From: Triticum aestivum
Lineage: Eukaryota > Streptophyta > Magnoliopsida > Poales > Poaceae
Assembly (NCBI RefSeq): GCF_018294505.1
Contig: NC_057811.1
Span: 28,057,132 to 28,121,131, forward strand
Length of the DNA stretch: 64,000 bases
Reading direction: 5' to 3'
Below the pieces are notes generated by a model. The model saw nothing but the letters and a program-made list of their open reading frames with translations. It was not told the DNA's origin and did not search any database. The translations under genes were made by a program, and so were the position numbers. This document shows, in pieces, positions 34,141 to 46,762 of the stretch. Every line of letters starts with the position of its first letter. The first letter of the stretch is position 1.

Positions 34141-34781
34141 CCCCCTGAAGTCTAATTCTGATTTATTTACATGTACAAAACAGAAGGTAGGGGAGGTCTG
34201 GTTGCATTGCTTTAAGCCAAGCCAAATATTTGATGGCCCTCTAGTGGAAGTAGTGGAATTGGGCAGAGGAACGGGAAGAACAGTGGAGAGGGGATGAGAT
34301 TCAGAAGGTTACTCCATCGGTTGCAAAATAATTGAAGCTCTAGGTTCGTCGTAAATCAAATTTGCTTAAGTTTGACTAACTCTACAGAAAATACAACACT
34401 AAATACACAAGTTACGAAAATAGATTTCATGAAGTATCTCATGAGACCAGTTTGGTGTTCTAGGTGTTAATATATTTTCCTAGACTTGATCAAACTTGAA
34501 TAAGTTTGACTTAGAACAAATCTAGAACTTCAATTATTCTGAAACAGAGATAGTAAGCGTGAGTTCACATAATTTATCAGTTAATCGATAGTTTACGGGG
34601 ACCATGCACGGCCTCTTTTAAACCCACTCTCACACACTTACAAGTGGGACCTCTGGCCCATAGACCCCTCACAAGTCACAAAGTACCAGTGAGAAGCAAC
34701 TTCACCCTACCAGCTGGGAAGTGGATCCTCTCTGACATTTAGTGGGCAAGTTAGGCAGGTATAGTGGGCTAGTGGCCTTCA
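34141..34781. other. Intergenic region between Harbinger and CACTA elements
   Basis: AT-rich. Contains TTGAAGCTCTAGGTT...AAATCAAATTTGCTTAAGTTTGACTAA-type sequence (34330-34550) that resembles diverged Stowaway/Tourist MITE arms. No gene recognised. Confidence 0.4.
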
Positions 34782-34829
34782 TGTCACTAATAGAAAACAG
34801 TGCTTTCGTTCGGGCCTGGCTAGCACATT

Positions 34830-35083
34830 AGTCCCGGTTCGGCCACGAACCGGGACCCATGGGGGCATTCGACCCGGTTTGTGAGCCCGGGGCAGGGGGG
34901 GCGGCCGGGGCCTCGTGGGCATTGGTCCCGGTTCGTGCGGACCCATTTGTCCCGGTTCTAGGCAGGAACCGGGACCAATGGGCATCGCTCCTGGCCCACA
35001 ACCATTGGTCCCGGTTCTTGGCTCGAACCGGGACAGAAAGGGGAGCTTTAGTCCTGGTTCCAGCCACGAACCGGGACAAATGA
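34830..35083. repeat. CACTA left subterminal repeat array
   Basis: About seven copies of a TxGTCCCGGTTC unit and its complement GAACCGGGAC are arranged partly as facing pairs, for example 34934-34980. They match the array at the right end. In this superfamily such arrays bind the TNPA-type protein. Confidence 0.85.
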
Positions 35084-35484
35084 GTTGCCTATATATACCC
35101 CATCGCCGCAGCAGAGCACTCCACAGTGCTCTGTTTTTTGCTGGCCGGCGAGGGGGAGGGCATTGGGTGCTCTAGCTCACCTCCTATGCACATAAGGTGT
35201 TCGATGAAATGCCCGAGCCACACTAGTTAAGCTTTCTCCTCTCGAAGCTCGACCTCCGAGCTTCATTTTTCCTGATATTTGTTTAGGTTTATATTAGCGG
35301 TCCGTCACGCCCCGTCCCCGTCTTCACCGCCGTCGATCGCCCGCGCCGATCTCGTCGCCGGCACCACCGTGGTGAGCCTCTTGTTCTTATCTTCTCTCCG
35401 AAAGAAAAAAAAATTCTTACTTTACATAGATACTTGTCTAATTTTCTTACTTTTGACACACATAATTATATATAATGCACGCAG

Positions 35485-37078
35485 ATGAACCGACAATGGA
35501 TGTACGGTGCAGACACACCTCTGAGTACATTAAGGGCGTGCATGATTTTCTCGAAGTGGCTGAGGCAAACAAGCAGAATGGTTTTATGTGTTGTCCATGC
35601 CCTAAATGTGGGAATACGAAGTCTTACTCTGACCGAAAAATCCTTCACACCCACCTGCTTTACAAGGGTTTCATGCCACACTATAATGTTTGGACGAGGC
35701 ACGGAGAAATAGGGGTTATGATGGAAGACGGCGAAGAAGAAGAGGACGATGACAACTATGTGCCCCCTGAATACGGTGATGCTGCAACGGGGGGAGCTGC
35801 TGAAGATCAAGAGGAACCAGACGATGTGCCCGATGATGCTGCAACGGGGGAAGCTACTGAAGATCAAGAGGAACCAGACGATGTGCCCGATGATGATGAT
35901 CTCCGCCGGGTCATTGTCGATGCAAGGGTGCAATGCGAAAGTCAAAAGGAGAAGCTGAAGTTCGATCGCATGTTAGAGGATCATAAAAAAGGGTTGTACC
36001 CCAATTGCGAAGATGGCAACACGAAGCTCAGTACCGTATTGGAATTGCTGCAGTGGAAGGCAGAGAATGCTGTGCCTGACAAAGGATTTGAGAAGCTACT
36101 GAAAATATTAAAGAAGAAGCTTCCAAAGGATAACGAATTGCCCGATAGTACGTACGCAACAAAGAAGGTCGTATGTCCTCTAGGATTGGAGGTGCAGAAG
36201 ATACATGCATGCCCTAATGACTGCATCCTCTACCGCGGTGCGTACAAGGATTTGAACACATGCCCGGTATGCGGTGCATTGCGGTATAAGATCAGACGAG
36301 ATGACCCTGGTGATGTTGACGGCGAGCCCCGCAAGAAGAGGGTTCCTGCGAAGGTGATGTGGTATGCTCCTATAATACCACGGTTGAAACGACTGTTCAG
36401 AAACAAAGAGCATGCCAAGTTGATGCGATGGCACAGTGAGGACCGTAAGAAAGACGGGAAGTTGAGAGCACCCGCTGACGGGTCGCAGTGGAGAAAAATC
36501 GAGAGAAAGTACTGGGCTGAGTTTGCAGGTGACCCAAGGAACGTATGGTTTGCTTTAAGCGCGGATGGCATTAATCCTTTCGGGGAGCAGAGCAGCAATC
36601 ACAGCACCTGGCCTGTGACTCTATGTATGTATAACCTTCCTCCTTGGATGTGCATGAAGCGGAAGTTAATTATGATGCCAGTTCTCATCCAAGGCCCTAA
36701 GCAACCCGGCAACGACATTGATGTGTACCTAAGGCCATTAGTTGAAGAAATTTTACAGCTGTGGAATGGAAACGGTCTACGTGCGTGGGATGAGCACAGA
36801 CATGAGGAATTTAACCTGCATGCGTTGATGTTTGTAACCATCAACGATTGGCCCGCTCTCAGTAACCTTTCAGGATAGACAAACAAGGGATACCACGCAT
36901 GCACACACTGTTTAGGTGACACCGAAAGTATATACCTGGACAAATGCAGGAAGAATGTGTACCTGGGCCATCGTCGATTTCTTCCGACCAACCATCAATG
37001 TCGAAAGAAAGGCAAGCATTTCAAAGGCGAGGCAGATCACCGGAAGAAGCCCGCCATGCGTACCGGTGATCAAGTACT
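35485..37078 (+). pseudogene. CACTA TNPD transposase, N-terminal part
   Basis: The likely start is ATG 35485 (MNRQWMYGAD). A 1-bp-type frame change near 35512 moves reading into the frame containing HTSEYIKGVHDFLEVAEANK. That frame runs open to a TAG at 36876-36878 and, beyond it, continues the same protein (TNKGYHACTHC, YLGHRRFLP) to 37078. Features are a CPCPKCGN zinc-like motif, an acidic region with a 57-bp tandem duplication (35778-35834, 35835-35891), CPNDCILYRG and CPVCGALRY cysteine pairs, and the transposase core with FALSADGINPFG and FVTINDWPALSN. The Copia LTR starts exactly within the coding sequence. In CACTA elements TNPD is the catalytic transposase. The N-terminal frame change, the nonsense codon and the insertion each disable it. 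Confidence 0.9.
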
Positions 37079-38806
37079 TGTTGGAAATATGCCCTAGAGG
37101 CAATAATAAATGGTTATTATTATATTTCTTTGTTCATGGTAATTGTCTATTATTCATGCTATAATTGTATTGCCCGGAAATCGTAATACATGTGTGAATA
37201 CATAGACCACAACGTGTCCCTAGTAAGCCTCTAGTTGACTAGCTCGTTGATCAACATATAGTCATGGTTTCCTGACTATGGACATTGGATGTCATTGATA
37301 ACGGGATCACATCATTAGGAGAATGATGTGATGGACAGGACCCAATCCTAAGCATAGCATAAAAGATCGTGTAGTTTCGTTTACTAGAGCTTTTTCAATG
37401 TCAAGTATCTTTTCCTTAGACCATGAGATCGTGCAACTCCCGGATACCGTAGGAGTGCTTTGGGTGTGCCAAACGTCACAACGTAACTGGGTGACTATAA
37501 AGGTGCACTACGGGTATCTCCGAAAGTGTCTGTTGGGTTGGCACGGATCGAGACTGGGATTTGTCACTCCGTGTGACGGAGAGGTATCTCTGGGCCCACT
37601 CGGTAATGCATCATCATAATGAGCTCAATGTGACTAAGGCGTTAGTCACGGGATCATGCATTGCGGTACGAGTAAAGAGACTTGCCGGTAACGAGATTGA
37701 ACAAGGTATTGGGATACCGACGATCGAATCTCGGGCAAGTAACATACCGATTGACAAAGGGAATTGCATACGGGATTGATTGAATCCTCGACACCGTGGT
37801 TCATCCGATGAGATCATCGTGGAACATGTGGGAGCCAACATGGGTATCCAGATCCCGCTGTTGGTTATTGACCAGAGAGGCGTCTCGGTCATGTCTGCAT
37901 GTCTCCCGAACCCGTAGGGTCTACACACTTAAGGTTCGGTGACGCTAGGGTTGTAGAGATATGTGTATGCGGAAACCCGAAAGTTGTTCGGAGTCCCGGA
38001 TGAGATCCCGGACGTCACGAGAGGTTCCGGAATGGTCCGGAGGTGAAGAATTATATATAGGAAGTCAAGTTTCGGCCACCGGGAAAGTTTCGGGGGTTAC
38101 CGGTATTGTACCGGGACCACCGGAAGGGTCCCGGGGGTCCACCGGGTGGGGCCACCTATCCCGGAGGGCCCCGTGGGCTGAAAGTGGAAGGGAACCAGCC
38201 CTTAGTGGGCTGGGGCGCCCCCCCTTGGGCCTTCCCCATGCGCCTAGGGTTGGGAACCCTAGGGTGGGGGGTTCCCCCTTGCCTTGGGGGGCAAGGCAAC
38301 CCCTTCCCCCCTTTGGCCGCCCCCCCATGAGATCCCATCTCTAGGGCCGGCGCCCCCCCAGGGAGCCTATATAAAGGGGGGAGGGAGGGCAGCAACCTAC
38401 AGCCTTGGGCGCCTCCCTCCTCCCCTGCAACACCTCTCTCTCTCTCTCTCTCTCTCTCTCGCAGAAGCTCGGCGAAGCCCTGCCGGAGACCCGCTACATC
38501 CACCACCACGCCGTCGTGCTGTTGGATCTCCATAAACCTCTCCTTCCCCCTTGCTGGATCAAGAAGGAGGAGACGTCGCTGCACCGTACGTGTGTTGAAC
38601 GCGGAGGTGCCGTCCGTTCGGCACTCGGTCATCGGTGATTTGGATCACGGCGAGTACGACTCCGTCATCCACGTTCATTGGAACGCTTCCGCTCGCGATC
38701 TACAAGGGTATGTAGATGCACTCCTTTCCCCTCGTTTCTAGTACACTCCATAGATGCATCTTGGTGAGCGTCGGAAAATTTTAAAATTATGCTACGATTC
38801 CCAACA
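37079..38806 (+). repeat. 5' LTR of the Copia element
   Basis: 1728 bp, TGTTGGAAAT...CCCAACA. It contains a TATA-type motif CTATATAAAGG (38367-38377) and a long (CT)n run at 38432-38459, longer than in the 3' LTR. Small ORFs in it recur in the 3' LTR and are not genes. Confidence 0.93.
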
Positions 38807-38807
38807 G

Positions 38808-38821
38808 TGGCATCATGAGCC
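38808..38821 (+). other. Primer binding site (diverged)
   Basis: TGGCATCATGAGCC lies one base after the LTR. It resembles the tRNA-iMet PBS TGGTATCAGAGCC, with one substitution and a one-base insertion. Confidence 0.6.
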
Positions 38822-39555
38822 AGGCCTATGCGTAGTTACTATGCACGAGTAGAACACAAAGCAGTTGTGGGCGTTGAGTTTGCCAATTCTTCTTGCCGCT
38901 ACTAGTCTTTTCTTGTTTCGGCGGCATTGTAGGATGAAGCGGCCCGGACCGACCTTACACGTACGCTTACGTGAGACAGGTTCCACCGACTAACATGCAC
39001 TAGTTGCATAAGGTGGCTAGCGGGTGTCTGTCTCTCCTACTTTAGTCGGAACGGATTCGATGAAAAGGGTCCTTATGAAGGGTAAATAGAAATTGGCAAA
39101 TCACGTTGTGGTCATACGTAGGTAAGAAACGTTCTTGATAGAAACCTACAAACCACGTAAAAACTTGCAACAACAATTAGAGGACGTCTAACTTGTTTTT
39201 GCAGCAAGTGCTATGTGATGTGATATGGCTAGAAGATGTGATGAATGATATATGTGATGTATGAGATTGATCATATTCTTGTAATAGGAATCACGACTTG
39301 CATGTCGATGAGTATGACAACCGGCAGGAGCCATAGGAGTTGTCTTTATTATTTTGCATGACCTGCGTGTCATTGAATAACGCCATGTAAATTACTTTAC
39401 TTTGTTGCTAAACGCGTTAGCCATAGAAGTAGAAGTAATCGTTGGCGTGACGACTTCATGAAGACACAATGATGGAGATCATGATGATGGAGATCATGGT
39501 GTCATGCCGGTGACGAAGATGATCATGGTGCCCCGAAGATGGAGATCAAAGGAGC
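38822..39555 (+). other. Copia leader with deleted gag 5' end
   Basis: Untranslated leader typical of this family, containing repeated GATGGAGATCATG motifs (39472-39550). The expected gag start and N-terminal coding sequence are not found. Leader sequence joins directly to mid-gag sequence at about 39636 (AGAACG|AGTTATG), which indicates a deletion. Confidence 0.65.
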
Positions 39556-42500
39556 ATGATGATATTGGCCATATCATGTCACTATTTGATTGCATGTGAT
39601 GTTTATCATGTTTTTGCATCTTATTTGCTTAGAACGAGTTATGTTAGTGAGCACATACTCAGAATGTCTGGGTTGCACAACCGCTTGACTCAGCTGGGAG
39701 TTAATCTCCCGGATGACGCGGTCATTGACAGAATCCTTCAGTCGCTTCCACCAAGCTTCAAGAGCTTTGTGATGAACTACAATATGCAGGGGACGGAAAA
39801 GACCATTCCTGAGGTATATTCAATGCTGAAATCAGCTGAGGTAGAGATCAGAAAAGAACATCAAGTGTTGATGGTGAATAAAACCACTAAGTTCAAGAAG
39901 GGCAAGGGTAAGAAGAACTTCAAGAAGGACGGCAAGGGAGTTGCCGCGCCCGGTAAGCCAGTTGCCGGGAAGAAGTCAAAGAATGGACCCAAGCCCGAGA
40001 CTGAGTGCTTTTATTGCAAGGGAGGTGGTCACTGGAAGCGGAACTGCCCCAAATACTTAGCGGACAAGAAGAAGGCCGGCAACACCAAAGGTATATGTGA
40101 TATACATGTAATTGATGTGTACCTTACCAGTACTCGTAGTAGCTCCTGGGTATTTGATACCGGTGCGGTTGCTCATATTTGTAACTCAAAACAGGAACTA
40201 CGGAATAAACGGAGACTGGCGAAGGACGAGGTGACGATGCGCGTCGGGAATGGTTCCAAGGTCGATGTGATCGCCGTCGGCACGCTACCTCTGCATCTAC
40301 CCACGGGATTAGTTTTAAACCTCAATAATTGTTATTTAGTGCCAGCTCTGAGCATGAACATTGTATCTGGATCTCGTTTAATTCGAGATGGCTACTCATT
40401 TAAATCCGAGAATAATGGTTGTTCTATTTATTTGAGAGATATGTTTTATGGTCATGCCCCGCTGGTCAATGGTTTATTTTTGATGAATCTCGAACGTGAT
40501 GTTACACATGTTCATAGTGTGAATACCAAAAGATGTAAAGTTGATAACGATAGTCCCACATATCTGTGGCACTGCCGCCTTGGTCACATTGGTGTCAAGC
40601 GCATGAAGAAGCTCCATGCAGATGGACTTTTGGAGTCTCTTGATTACGAATCATTTGACACGTGCGAACCATGCCTCATGGGTAAGATGACCAAGACTCC
40701 GTTCTCCGGAACAATGGAGCGAGCAACCAACTTATTGGAAATCATACATACCGATGTGTGCGGTCCAATGAGTGTTGAGGCTCGCGGAGGATATCGTTAT
40801 GTTCTCACTCTCACTGATGATTTAAGTAGATATGGATATGTCTACCTAATGAAACACAAGTCTGAAACCTTTGAAAAGTTCAAGGAATTTCAGAGTGAAG
40901 TTGAGAATCAACGTGACAGGAAAATAAAATTCTTACGATCAGATCGTGGTGGAGAATATTTAAGTCACGAATTTGGTACACACTTAAGGAAATGTGGAAT
41001 AGTTTCACAACTCACGCCGCCTGGAACACCTCAGAGAAATTGTGTGTCTGAACGTCGTAATCGCACTCTATTGGATATGGTGCGATCTATGATGTCTCTT
41101 ACCGATTTACCGCTCTCATTTTGGGGTTATGCTTTAGAGACTGCCGCATTCACTTTAAATAGGGCTCCGTCGAAATCCGTTGAGACGACACCGTATGAAT
41201 TATGGTTTGGGAAGAAACCTAAGCTGTCATTTCTAAAAGTTTGGGGATGCGATGCTTATGTCAAGAAACTTCAACCTGAAAAGCTCGAACCCAAATCGGA
41301 AAAATGCATCTTCATAGGATACCCTAAGGAAACCATTGGGTATACCTTCTACCTCAGATCCGAAGGCAAGATCTTCGTTGCCAAGAACGGGTCCTTTCTG
41401 GAGAAGGAGTTTCTCTCGAAAGAATTGAGTGGGAGGAAAGTGGAACTTGATGAGGTGATAGTCACCCCTTCCGAACCGGAAAGTAGCGCAGCGCGGGAAA
41501 ATGTTCCTGTGGTGCCTACACCGACTGGGGAGGAAGTTAATGATGATGATCATGAAGCTTTGGATCAAGTTACTGAACTTCGTAGGTCCACAAGGACACG
41601 TTCCGCACCAGAGTGGTACGGCAACCCTGTCCTGGAAATCATGTTGTTAGACAACGGTGAACCTTCGAACTATGAAGAAGCGATGGCGGGCCCGGATTCC
41701 GATAAATGGCTAGAAGCCATGAAATCCGAGATAGGATCCATGTATGAAAACGAAGTATGGACTTTGACTGACTTGCCCGATGAGCGGCGAACCATAGAAA
41801 ACAAATGGATCTTTAAGAAGAAGACGGACGCGGATGGTAATGTGACCATCTATAAAGCTCGACTTGTCGCTAAGGGTTATCGACAAGTTCAAGGGGTTGA
41901 CTACGATGAGACTTTCTCACCCGTAGCGAAGCTGAAGTCCGTCCGAATCATGTTAGCAATTGCCGCATACTATGATTATGAGATATGGCAGATGGACGTC
42001 AAAACGACATTCCTTAACGGCTTCCTTAAGAATGTTAACAAAGTATGCAAGCTCCAGCGCTCAATCTATGGGCTGGTGCAAGCATCTCGGAGTTGGAACA
42101 TTCGCTTTGATGAGATGATCAAAGCGTTTGGGTTTACACAGACTTATGGAGAAGCCTGTGTTTACAAGAAAGTGAGTGGGAGCTCTGTAGCATTTCTCTT
42201 ATTATATGTGGATGACATATTATTGATGGGAAATGATATAGAATTCTTGGAAAGTATAAAGGCCTATTTGAATAAGTGTTTTTCAATGAAGGACCTTGGA
42301 GAAGCTGCTTATATATTAGGCATCAAGATATATAGAGATAGATCAAGACGCCTCATTGGTCTTTCACAAAGTACATACCTTGACAAGATATTGAAGAAGT
42401 TCAGTATGGATCAGTCCAAGAAGGGGTTCTTGCCTGTATTGCAAGGTGTGCAATTGAGCACGGCTCAATGCCCGACCACGGCAGAAGATATAGAAAAGAT

Positions 42501-43187
42501 GAGTGTCATCCCCTATGCCTCGGCCATAGGGTCTATGATGTATGCCATGCTGTGTACCAGACCTGATGTAAACCTTGCCGTAAGTTTGGTAGGAAGGTAC
42601 CAAAGTAATCCCGGCATGGAACACTAGACAGCGGTCAAGAATATCCTGAAGTACCTGAAGAGGACTAAGGATATGTTTCTCGTTTATGGAGGTGACGAAG
42701 AGCTCGTCGTAAAGGGTTACGTCGACGCTAGCTTCGACACAGATCTGGATGACTCAAAGTCACAAACCGGATACGTGTATATTTTGAATGGAGGAGCAGT
42801 AAGCTGGTGCAGTTGCAAGCAAAGCGTCGTGGCGGGATCTACATGTGAAGCGGAGTACATGGCAGCCTCAGAGGCAGCACAGGAAGCAGTCTGGATGAAG
42901 GAGTTCATTACCGACCTAGGGGTGATTCCCAATGGTCGGGCCCGATGACTCTCTTCTGTGACAACACTGGAGCTATTGCCCTTGCGAAGGAGCCCAGGTT
43001 TCACAGGAAGACCAGGCATATCAAGTGTCGCTTCAACTCCATTCGTGAAAGTGTTCAAAATGGAGACATAGATATTTGTAAAGTACATACGGACCTGAAT
43101 GTAGCAGATCCGTTGACTAAACCTCCCCCTAGAGCAAAACATGATCAACACCAGGACGCAATGGGTGTTCGATTCATCACAATGTAA
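39556..43187 (+). pseudogene. Copia gag-pol polyprotein, defective
   Basis: The open frame 39556-42627 begins within leader sequence and becomes recognisable Gag from about 39640 (LPDDAVIDRILQSLPPSFKS). A CCHC knuckle follows at about 40006-40047 (CFYCKGGGHWKRNC). The protease motif VFDTGAVAHI lies at 40151-40180. The pre-integrase HCRLGH...CEPC and integrase core (IHTDVCGP, FLRSDRGGEY, SERRNRT) lie at about 40560-41200. RT is at about 41700-42420 with YVDDILLMG. A TAG at 42625-42627 stops the frame. Homology continues to RNase H (YVDASFDTDLDD, CEAEYMAASEAAQEA), with a frame change near 42940, ending at TAA 43187. RT also appears shortened between MDVKTTFLNGF and NKVCKLQ. Gag N-terminus loss, RT deletion, nonsense codon and frameshift make this copy unable to move by itself. 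Confidence 0.93.
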
Positions 43188-43207
43188 CTAGATTATTGAC
43201 TCTAGTG

Positions 43208-43219
43208 CAAGTGGGAGAC
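43208..43219 (+). other. Polypurine tract of the Copia element
   Basis: CAAGTGGGAGAC lies immediately before the 3' LTR. Confidence 0.8.
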
Positions 43220-44937
43220 TGTTGGAAATATGCCCTAGAGGCAATAATAAATGGTTATTATTATATTTCTTTGTTCATGGTAATTGTCTATTATTCATGC
43301 TATAATTGTATTGTCCGGAAATCGTAATACATGTGTGAATACATAGACCACAACGTGTCCCTAGTAAGCCTCTAGTTGACTAGCTCGTTGATCAACAGAT
43401 AGTCATGGTTTCCTGACTATGGACATTGGATGTCATTGATAACGGGATCACATCATTAGGAGAATGATGTGATGGACAGGACCCAATCCTAAGCATAGCA
43501 TAAAAGGTCGTGTAGTTTCGTTTGCTAGAGCTTTTTCAATGTCAAGTATCTTTTCCTTAGACCATGAGATCGTGCAACTCCCGGATACCGTAGGAGTGCT
43601 TTGGGTGTGCCAAACGTCACGACGTAATTGGGTGACTATAAAGGTGCACTACGGGTATCTCCGAAAGTGTCTGTTGGGTTGGCACGGATCGAGACTGGGA
43701 TTTGTCACTCCGTGTGACGGAGAGGTATCTCTGGGCCCACTCGGTAATGCATCATCATAATGAGCTCAATGTGACTAAGGCGTTAGTCACGGGATCATGC
43801 ATTGCGGTACGAGTAAAGAGACTTGCCGGTAACGAGATTGAACAAGGTATTGGGATACCGACGATCGAATCTCGGGCAAGTAACATACCGATTGACAAAG
43901 GGAATTGCATACGGGATTGATTGAATCCTCGACACCGTGGTTCATCCGATGAGATCATCGTGGAACATGTGGGAGCCAACATGGGTATCCAGATCCCGCT
44001 GTTGGTTATTGACCGGAGAGGCGTCTCGGTCATGTCTGCATGTCTCCCGAACCCGTAGGGTCTACACACTTAAGGTTCGGTGACGCTAGGGTTGTAGAGA
44101 TATGTGTATGCGGAAACCCGAAAGTTGTTCGGAGTCCCGGATGAGATCCCGGACGTCACGAGAGGTTCCGGAATGGTCCGGAGGTGAAGAATTATATATA
44201 GGAAGTCAAGTTTCGGCCACCGGGAAAGTTTCGGGGGTTACCGGTATTGTACCGGGACCACCGGAAGGGTCCCGGGGGTCCACCGGGTGGGGCCACCTAT
44301 CCCGGAGGGCCCCGTGGGCTGAAAGTGGAAGGGAACCAGCCCTTAGTGGGCTGGGGCGCCCCCCCTTGGGCCTTCCCCATGCGCCTAGGGTTGGGAACCC
44401 TAGGGTGGGGGGTTCCCCCTTGCCTTGGGGGGCAAGGCAACCCCTTCCCCCCTTTGGCCGCCGCCCCCCCATGAGATCCCATTTCTAGGGCCGGCGCCCC
44501 CCCAAGGAGCCTATATAAAGGGGGGGAGGGAGGGCAGCAACCTACAGCCTTGGGCGCCTCCCTCCTCCCCTGCAACACCTCTCTCTCTCTCGCAGAAGCT
44601 CGGCGAAGCCCTGCCGGAGACCCGCTACATCCACCACCACGCCGTCATGCTGTTGGATCTCCATCAACCTCTCCTTCCCCCTTGCTGGATCAAGAAGGAG
44701 GAGACGTCGCTGCACCGTACGTGTGTTGAACGCAGAGGTGCCGTCCGTTCGGCACTCGGTCATCGGTGATTTGGATCACGGCCAGTACGACTCCGTCATC
44801 CACGTTCATTGGAACGCTTCCGCTCGCGATCTACAAGGGTATGTAGATGCACTCCTTTCCCCTCGTTGCTAGTACACTCCATAGATGCATCTTGGTGAGC
44901 GTAGGAAAATTTTAAAATTATGCTACGATTCCCAACA
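43220..44937 (+). repeat. 3' LTR of the Copia element
   Basis: 1718 bp, nearly identical to the 5' LTR. Differences include T for C near 43313, a shorter (CT)n run at 44579-44590 and a GCC insertion near 44462. Confidence 0.93.
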
Positions 44938-44942
44938 GTACT

Positions 44943-46714
44943 TGCTATGGTCAATGATTTACACGTAATCTTTGGAAAGGGTCCCGACGGACTAGCTGTT
45001 CCGAATGACGTTGAGGGACGCGCACCCATGTGGAAGAAGAAATCTATATTTTGGGACCTACCCTACTGGAAAGACCTAGAGATCTGCTCTTCGATCGACG
45101 TGATGCACGTGACGAAGAACGTTTGCGTGAACCTGCTAGGCTTCTTGGGCGTGTATGGGAAGACAAAAGATACAGCTGAGGCACGGGAGGACCTGCAACG
45201 TTTGCACGAAAAAGATAGCATGCCTCCAAAGCAGTATGAAGGTCCTGCCAGCTATGCTCTTACCAAAGAAGAGAAAGAAATCTTCTTTGAATGCCTGCTT
45301 AGTATGAAGGTCCCGACTGGCTTCTCATCGAATATAAAGGGAATAATAAATATGCCAGAGAAAAAGTTCCAGAACCTAAAGTCTCATGACTGCCACGTGA
45401 TTATGACGCAACTGCTTCCGGTTGCATTGAGGGGGCTTCTACCGGAAAACGTCCGATTAGCCATTGTGAAGCTATGTGCATTCCTCAATGCAATCTCTCA
45501 GAAGGTGATCGATCCAGAAATGATACCAAGGCTAAGGAGTGATGTGGTGCAATGTCTTGTCAGTTTCGAGCTGGTGTTCCCACCATCCTTCTTCAATATC
45601 ATGACACACGTCCTAGTTCATCTAGTTGACGAGATTGTCATTCTCGGCCCCGTATTTCTACACAATATGTACCCCTTTGAGAGGTTCATGGGAGTCCTAA
45701 AGAAATATGTCCGTAACCGCGCTAGGCCAAGGAAGCATCTCCATGGACCATCAAACAGAGGATGTCATTGGGTTTTGTGTTGACTTCATTCCTGGCCTTA
45801 AGAAGATAGGTCTCCCTAAATCGCGGTATGAGGGGAGACTGACTGCAAAATGCACGCTTGGAGGGGACTCAATAATATGCAGGGACAGATATTCTTGGTC
45901 TCAAGCACACTACACAGTTCTACAGAACTCTACATTGGTGACCCCGTATGTCGATGAACACAAGAACAGTCTACGCTCCAAACACCCGGAGCAGTGCGAC
46001 GACTGGATTACATGTGAACACACCAGGACTTTCAGCAGTTGGTTGGAAACACGTCTCAGAGGTGACAACACTGTTTGTGATGATTTGTACTCGTTGTCCA
46101 GGGGACCATCTTCGACTGTATTGACTTACAAAGGGTACGAGATAAATGGGAATACATTTTACACGATCACCCAAGATCAAAAGAGCACCAACCAAAACAG
46201 CGATGTCCGCTTTGATGCAGCAACCGAGAGGGGAAAGGACACATATTATGGTTACATAGTGGACATATGGGAACTTGACTACGGACATGATTTTAAGGTC
46301 CCTTTGTTTAAGTGCAAATGGGTCAATCTGTCAGGAGGCGGGGTACAGGTAGACCCATAGTACGGAATGACAACAGTGGATCCGAACAATCTTGGGTACA
46401 CTGACGAACCGTTCGTCCTAGCCAATGATGTGGCACAGGTTATCTATGTGAAGGACATGTCTACCAAACCGAGAAAAAGAAAAGATAAGGAAGCGAATTA
46501 ATACATCATACGATGAGCCAAAGCGCCACATAGTTCTTTCAGAAAAAGGGACATCGTGGGAGTGGAGGGCAAGACAGACATGTCTGAAGATTATAAAAAG
46601 TTTCATGAAATTCCTCCCTTCAAAGTCAAGGCTGACCCAAGCATCCTGATAAACGATGAAGATTATCCATGGTTACGGCACAATAAGCAAATGACACAAG
46701 CGAAGAAAAAGTGA
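44943..46714 (+). pseudogene. CACTA TNPD transposase, C-terminal part
   Basis: Continues the gene from 37078. Recognised segments are DLHVIFGKGPDGLAVPND, WDLPYWKDLEI, SSIDVMHVTKNVCVNLLGFL and the DUF4218 region (KSHDCHVIMTQLLPVALRGL, FNIMTHVLVHLVDEI, PFERFMGVLKKYVRNRARP). A small deletion near 45730 shifts the frame, and it resumes as GSISMDHQTEDVIGFCVDF. The DUF4216 region follows (GYIVDIWELDYG, PLFKCKWVNL), then a TAG at 46358-46360 and a further frame change near 46500. The lysine-rich end QAKKK stops at TGA 46712-46714. Stops and shifts beyond the Copia insertion show the gene is degenerate in its own right. Confidence 0.9.
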
Positions 46715-46762
46715 AGACTTTCTCTCCACAACTATTATGATGATACCATGCCAACTTTCCCT

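Larger units (their letters stand above)
37079..44937 (+). mobile_element. Angela/WIS-type Copia retrotransposon inserted in the CACTA TNPD gene
   Basis: A 7859-bp element starts TGTTGGAAATATGCCCTAGA and ends ATTCCCAACA. The target duplication GTACT is at 37074-37078 and 44938-44942. Joining the flanks across one GTACT restores the TNPD reading frame (GDQV-LAMVNDLHVIF), so the insertion point is exact. LTRs are 37079-38806 and 43220-44937, with PBS, gag-pol with Copia domain order (protease, integrase, RT, RNase H) and a polypurine tract. Hand comparison shows about 15 substitutions plus a few indels between LTRs (about 0.9%), which implies a recent insertion. Confidence 0.95.

Noticed and set aside
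37398..38638. Several ORFs of 70-160 codons in the Copia LTR, repeated at 43539-44769
   Set aside because: Both sets are in the LTRs, differ only by LTR substitutions and have no recognisable domain.
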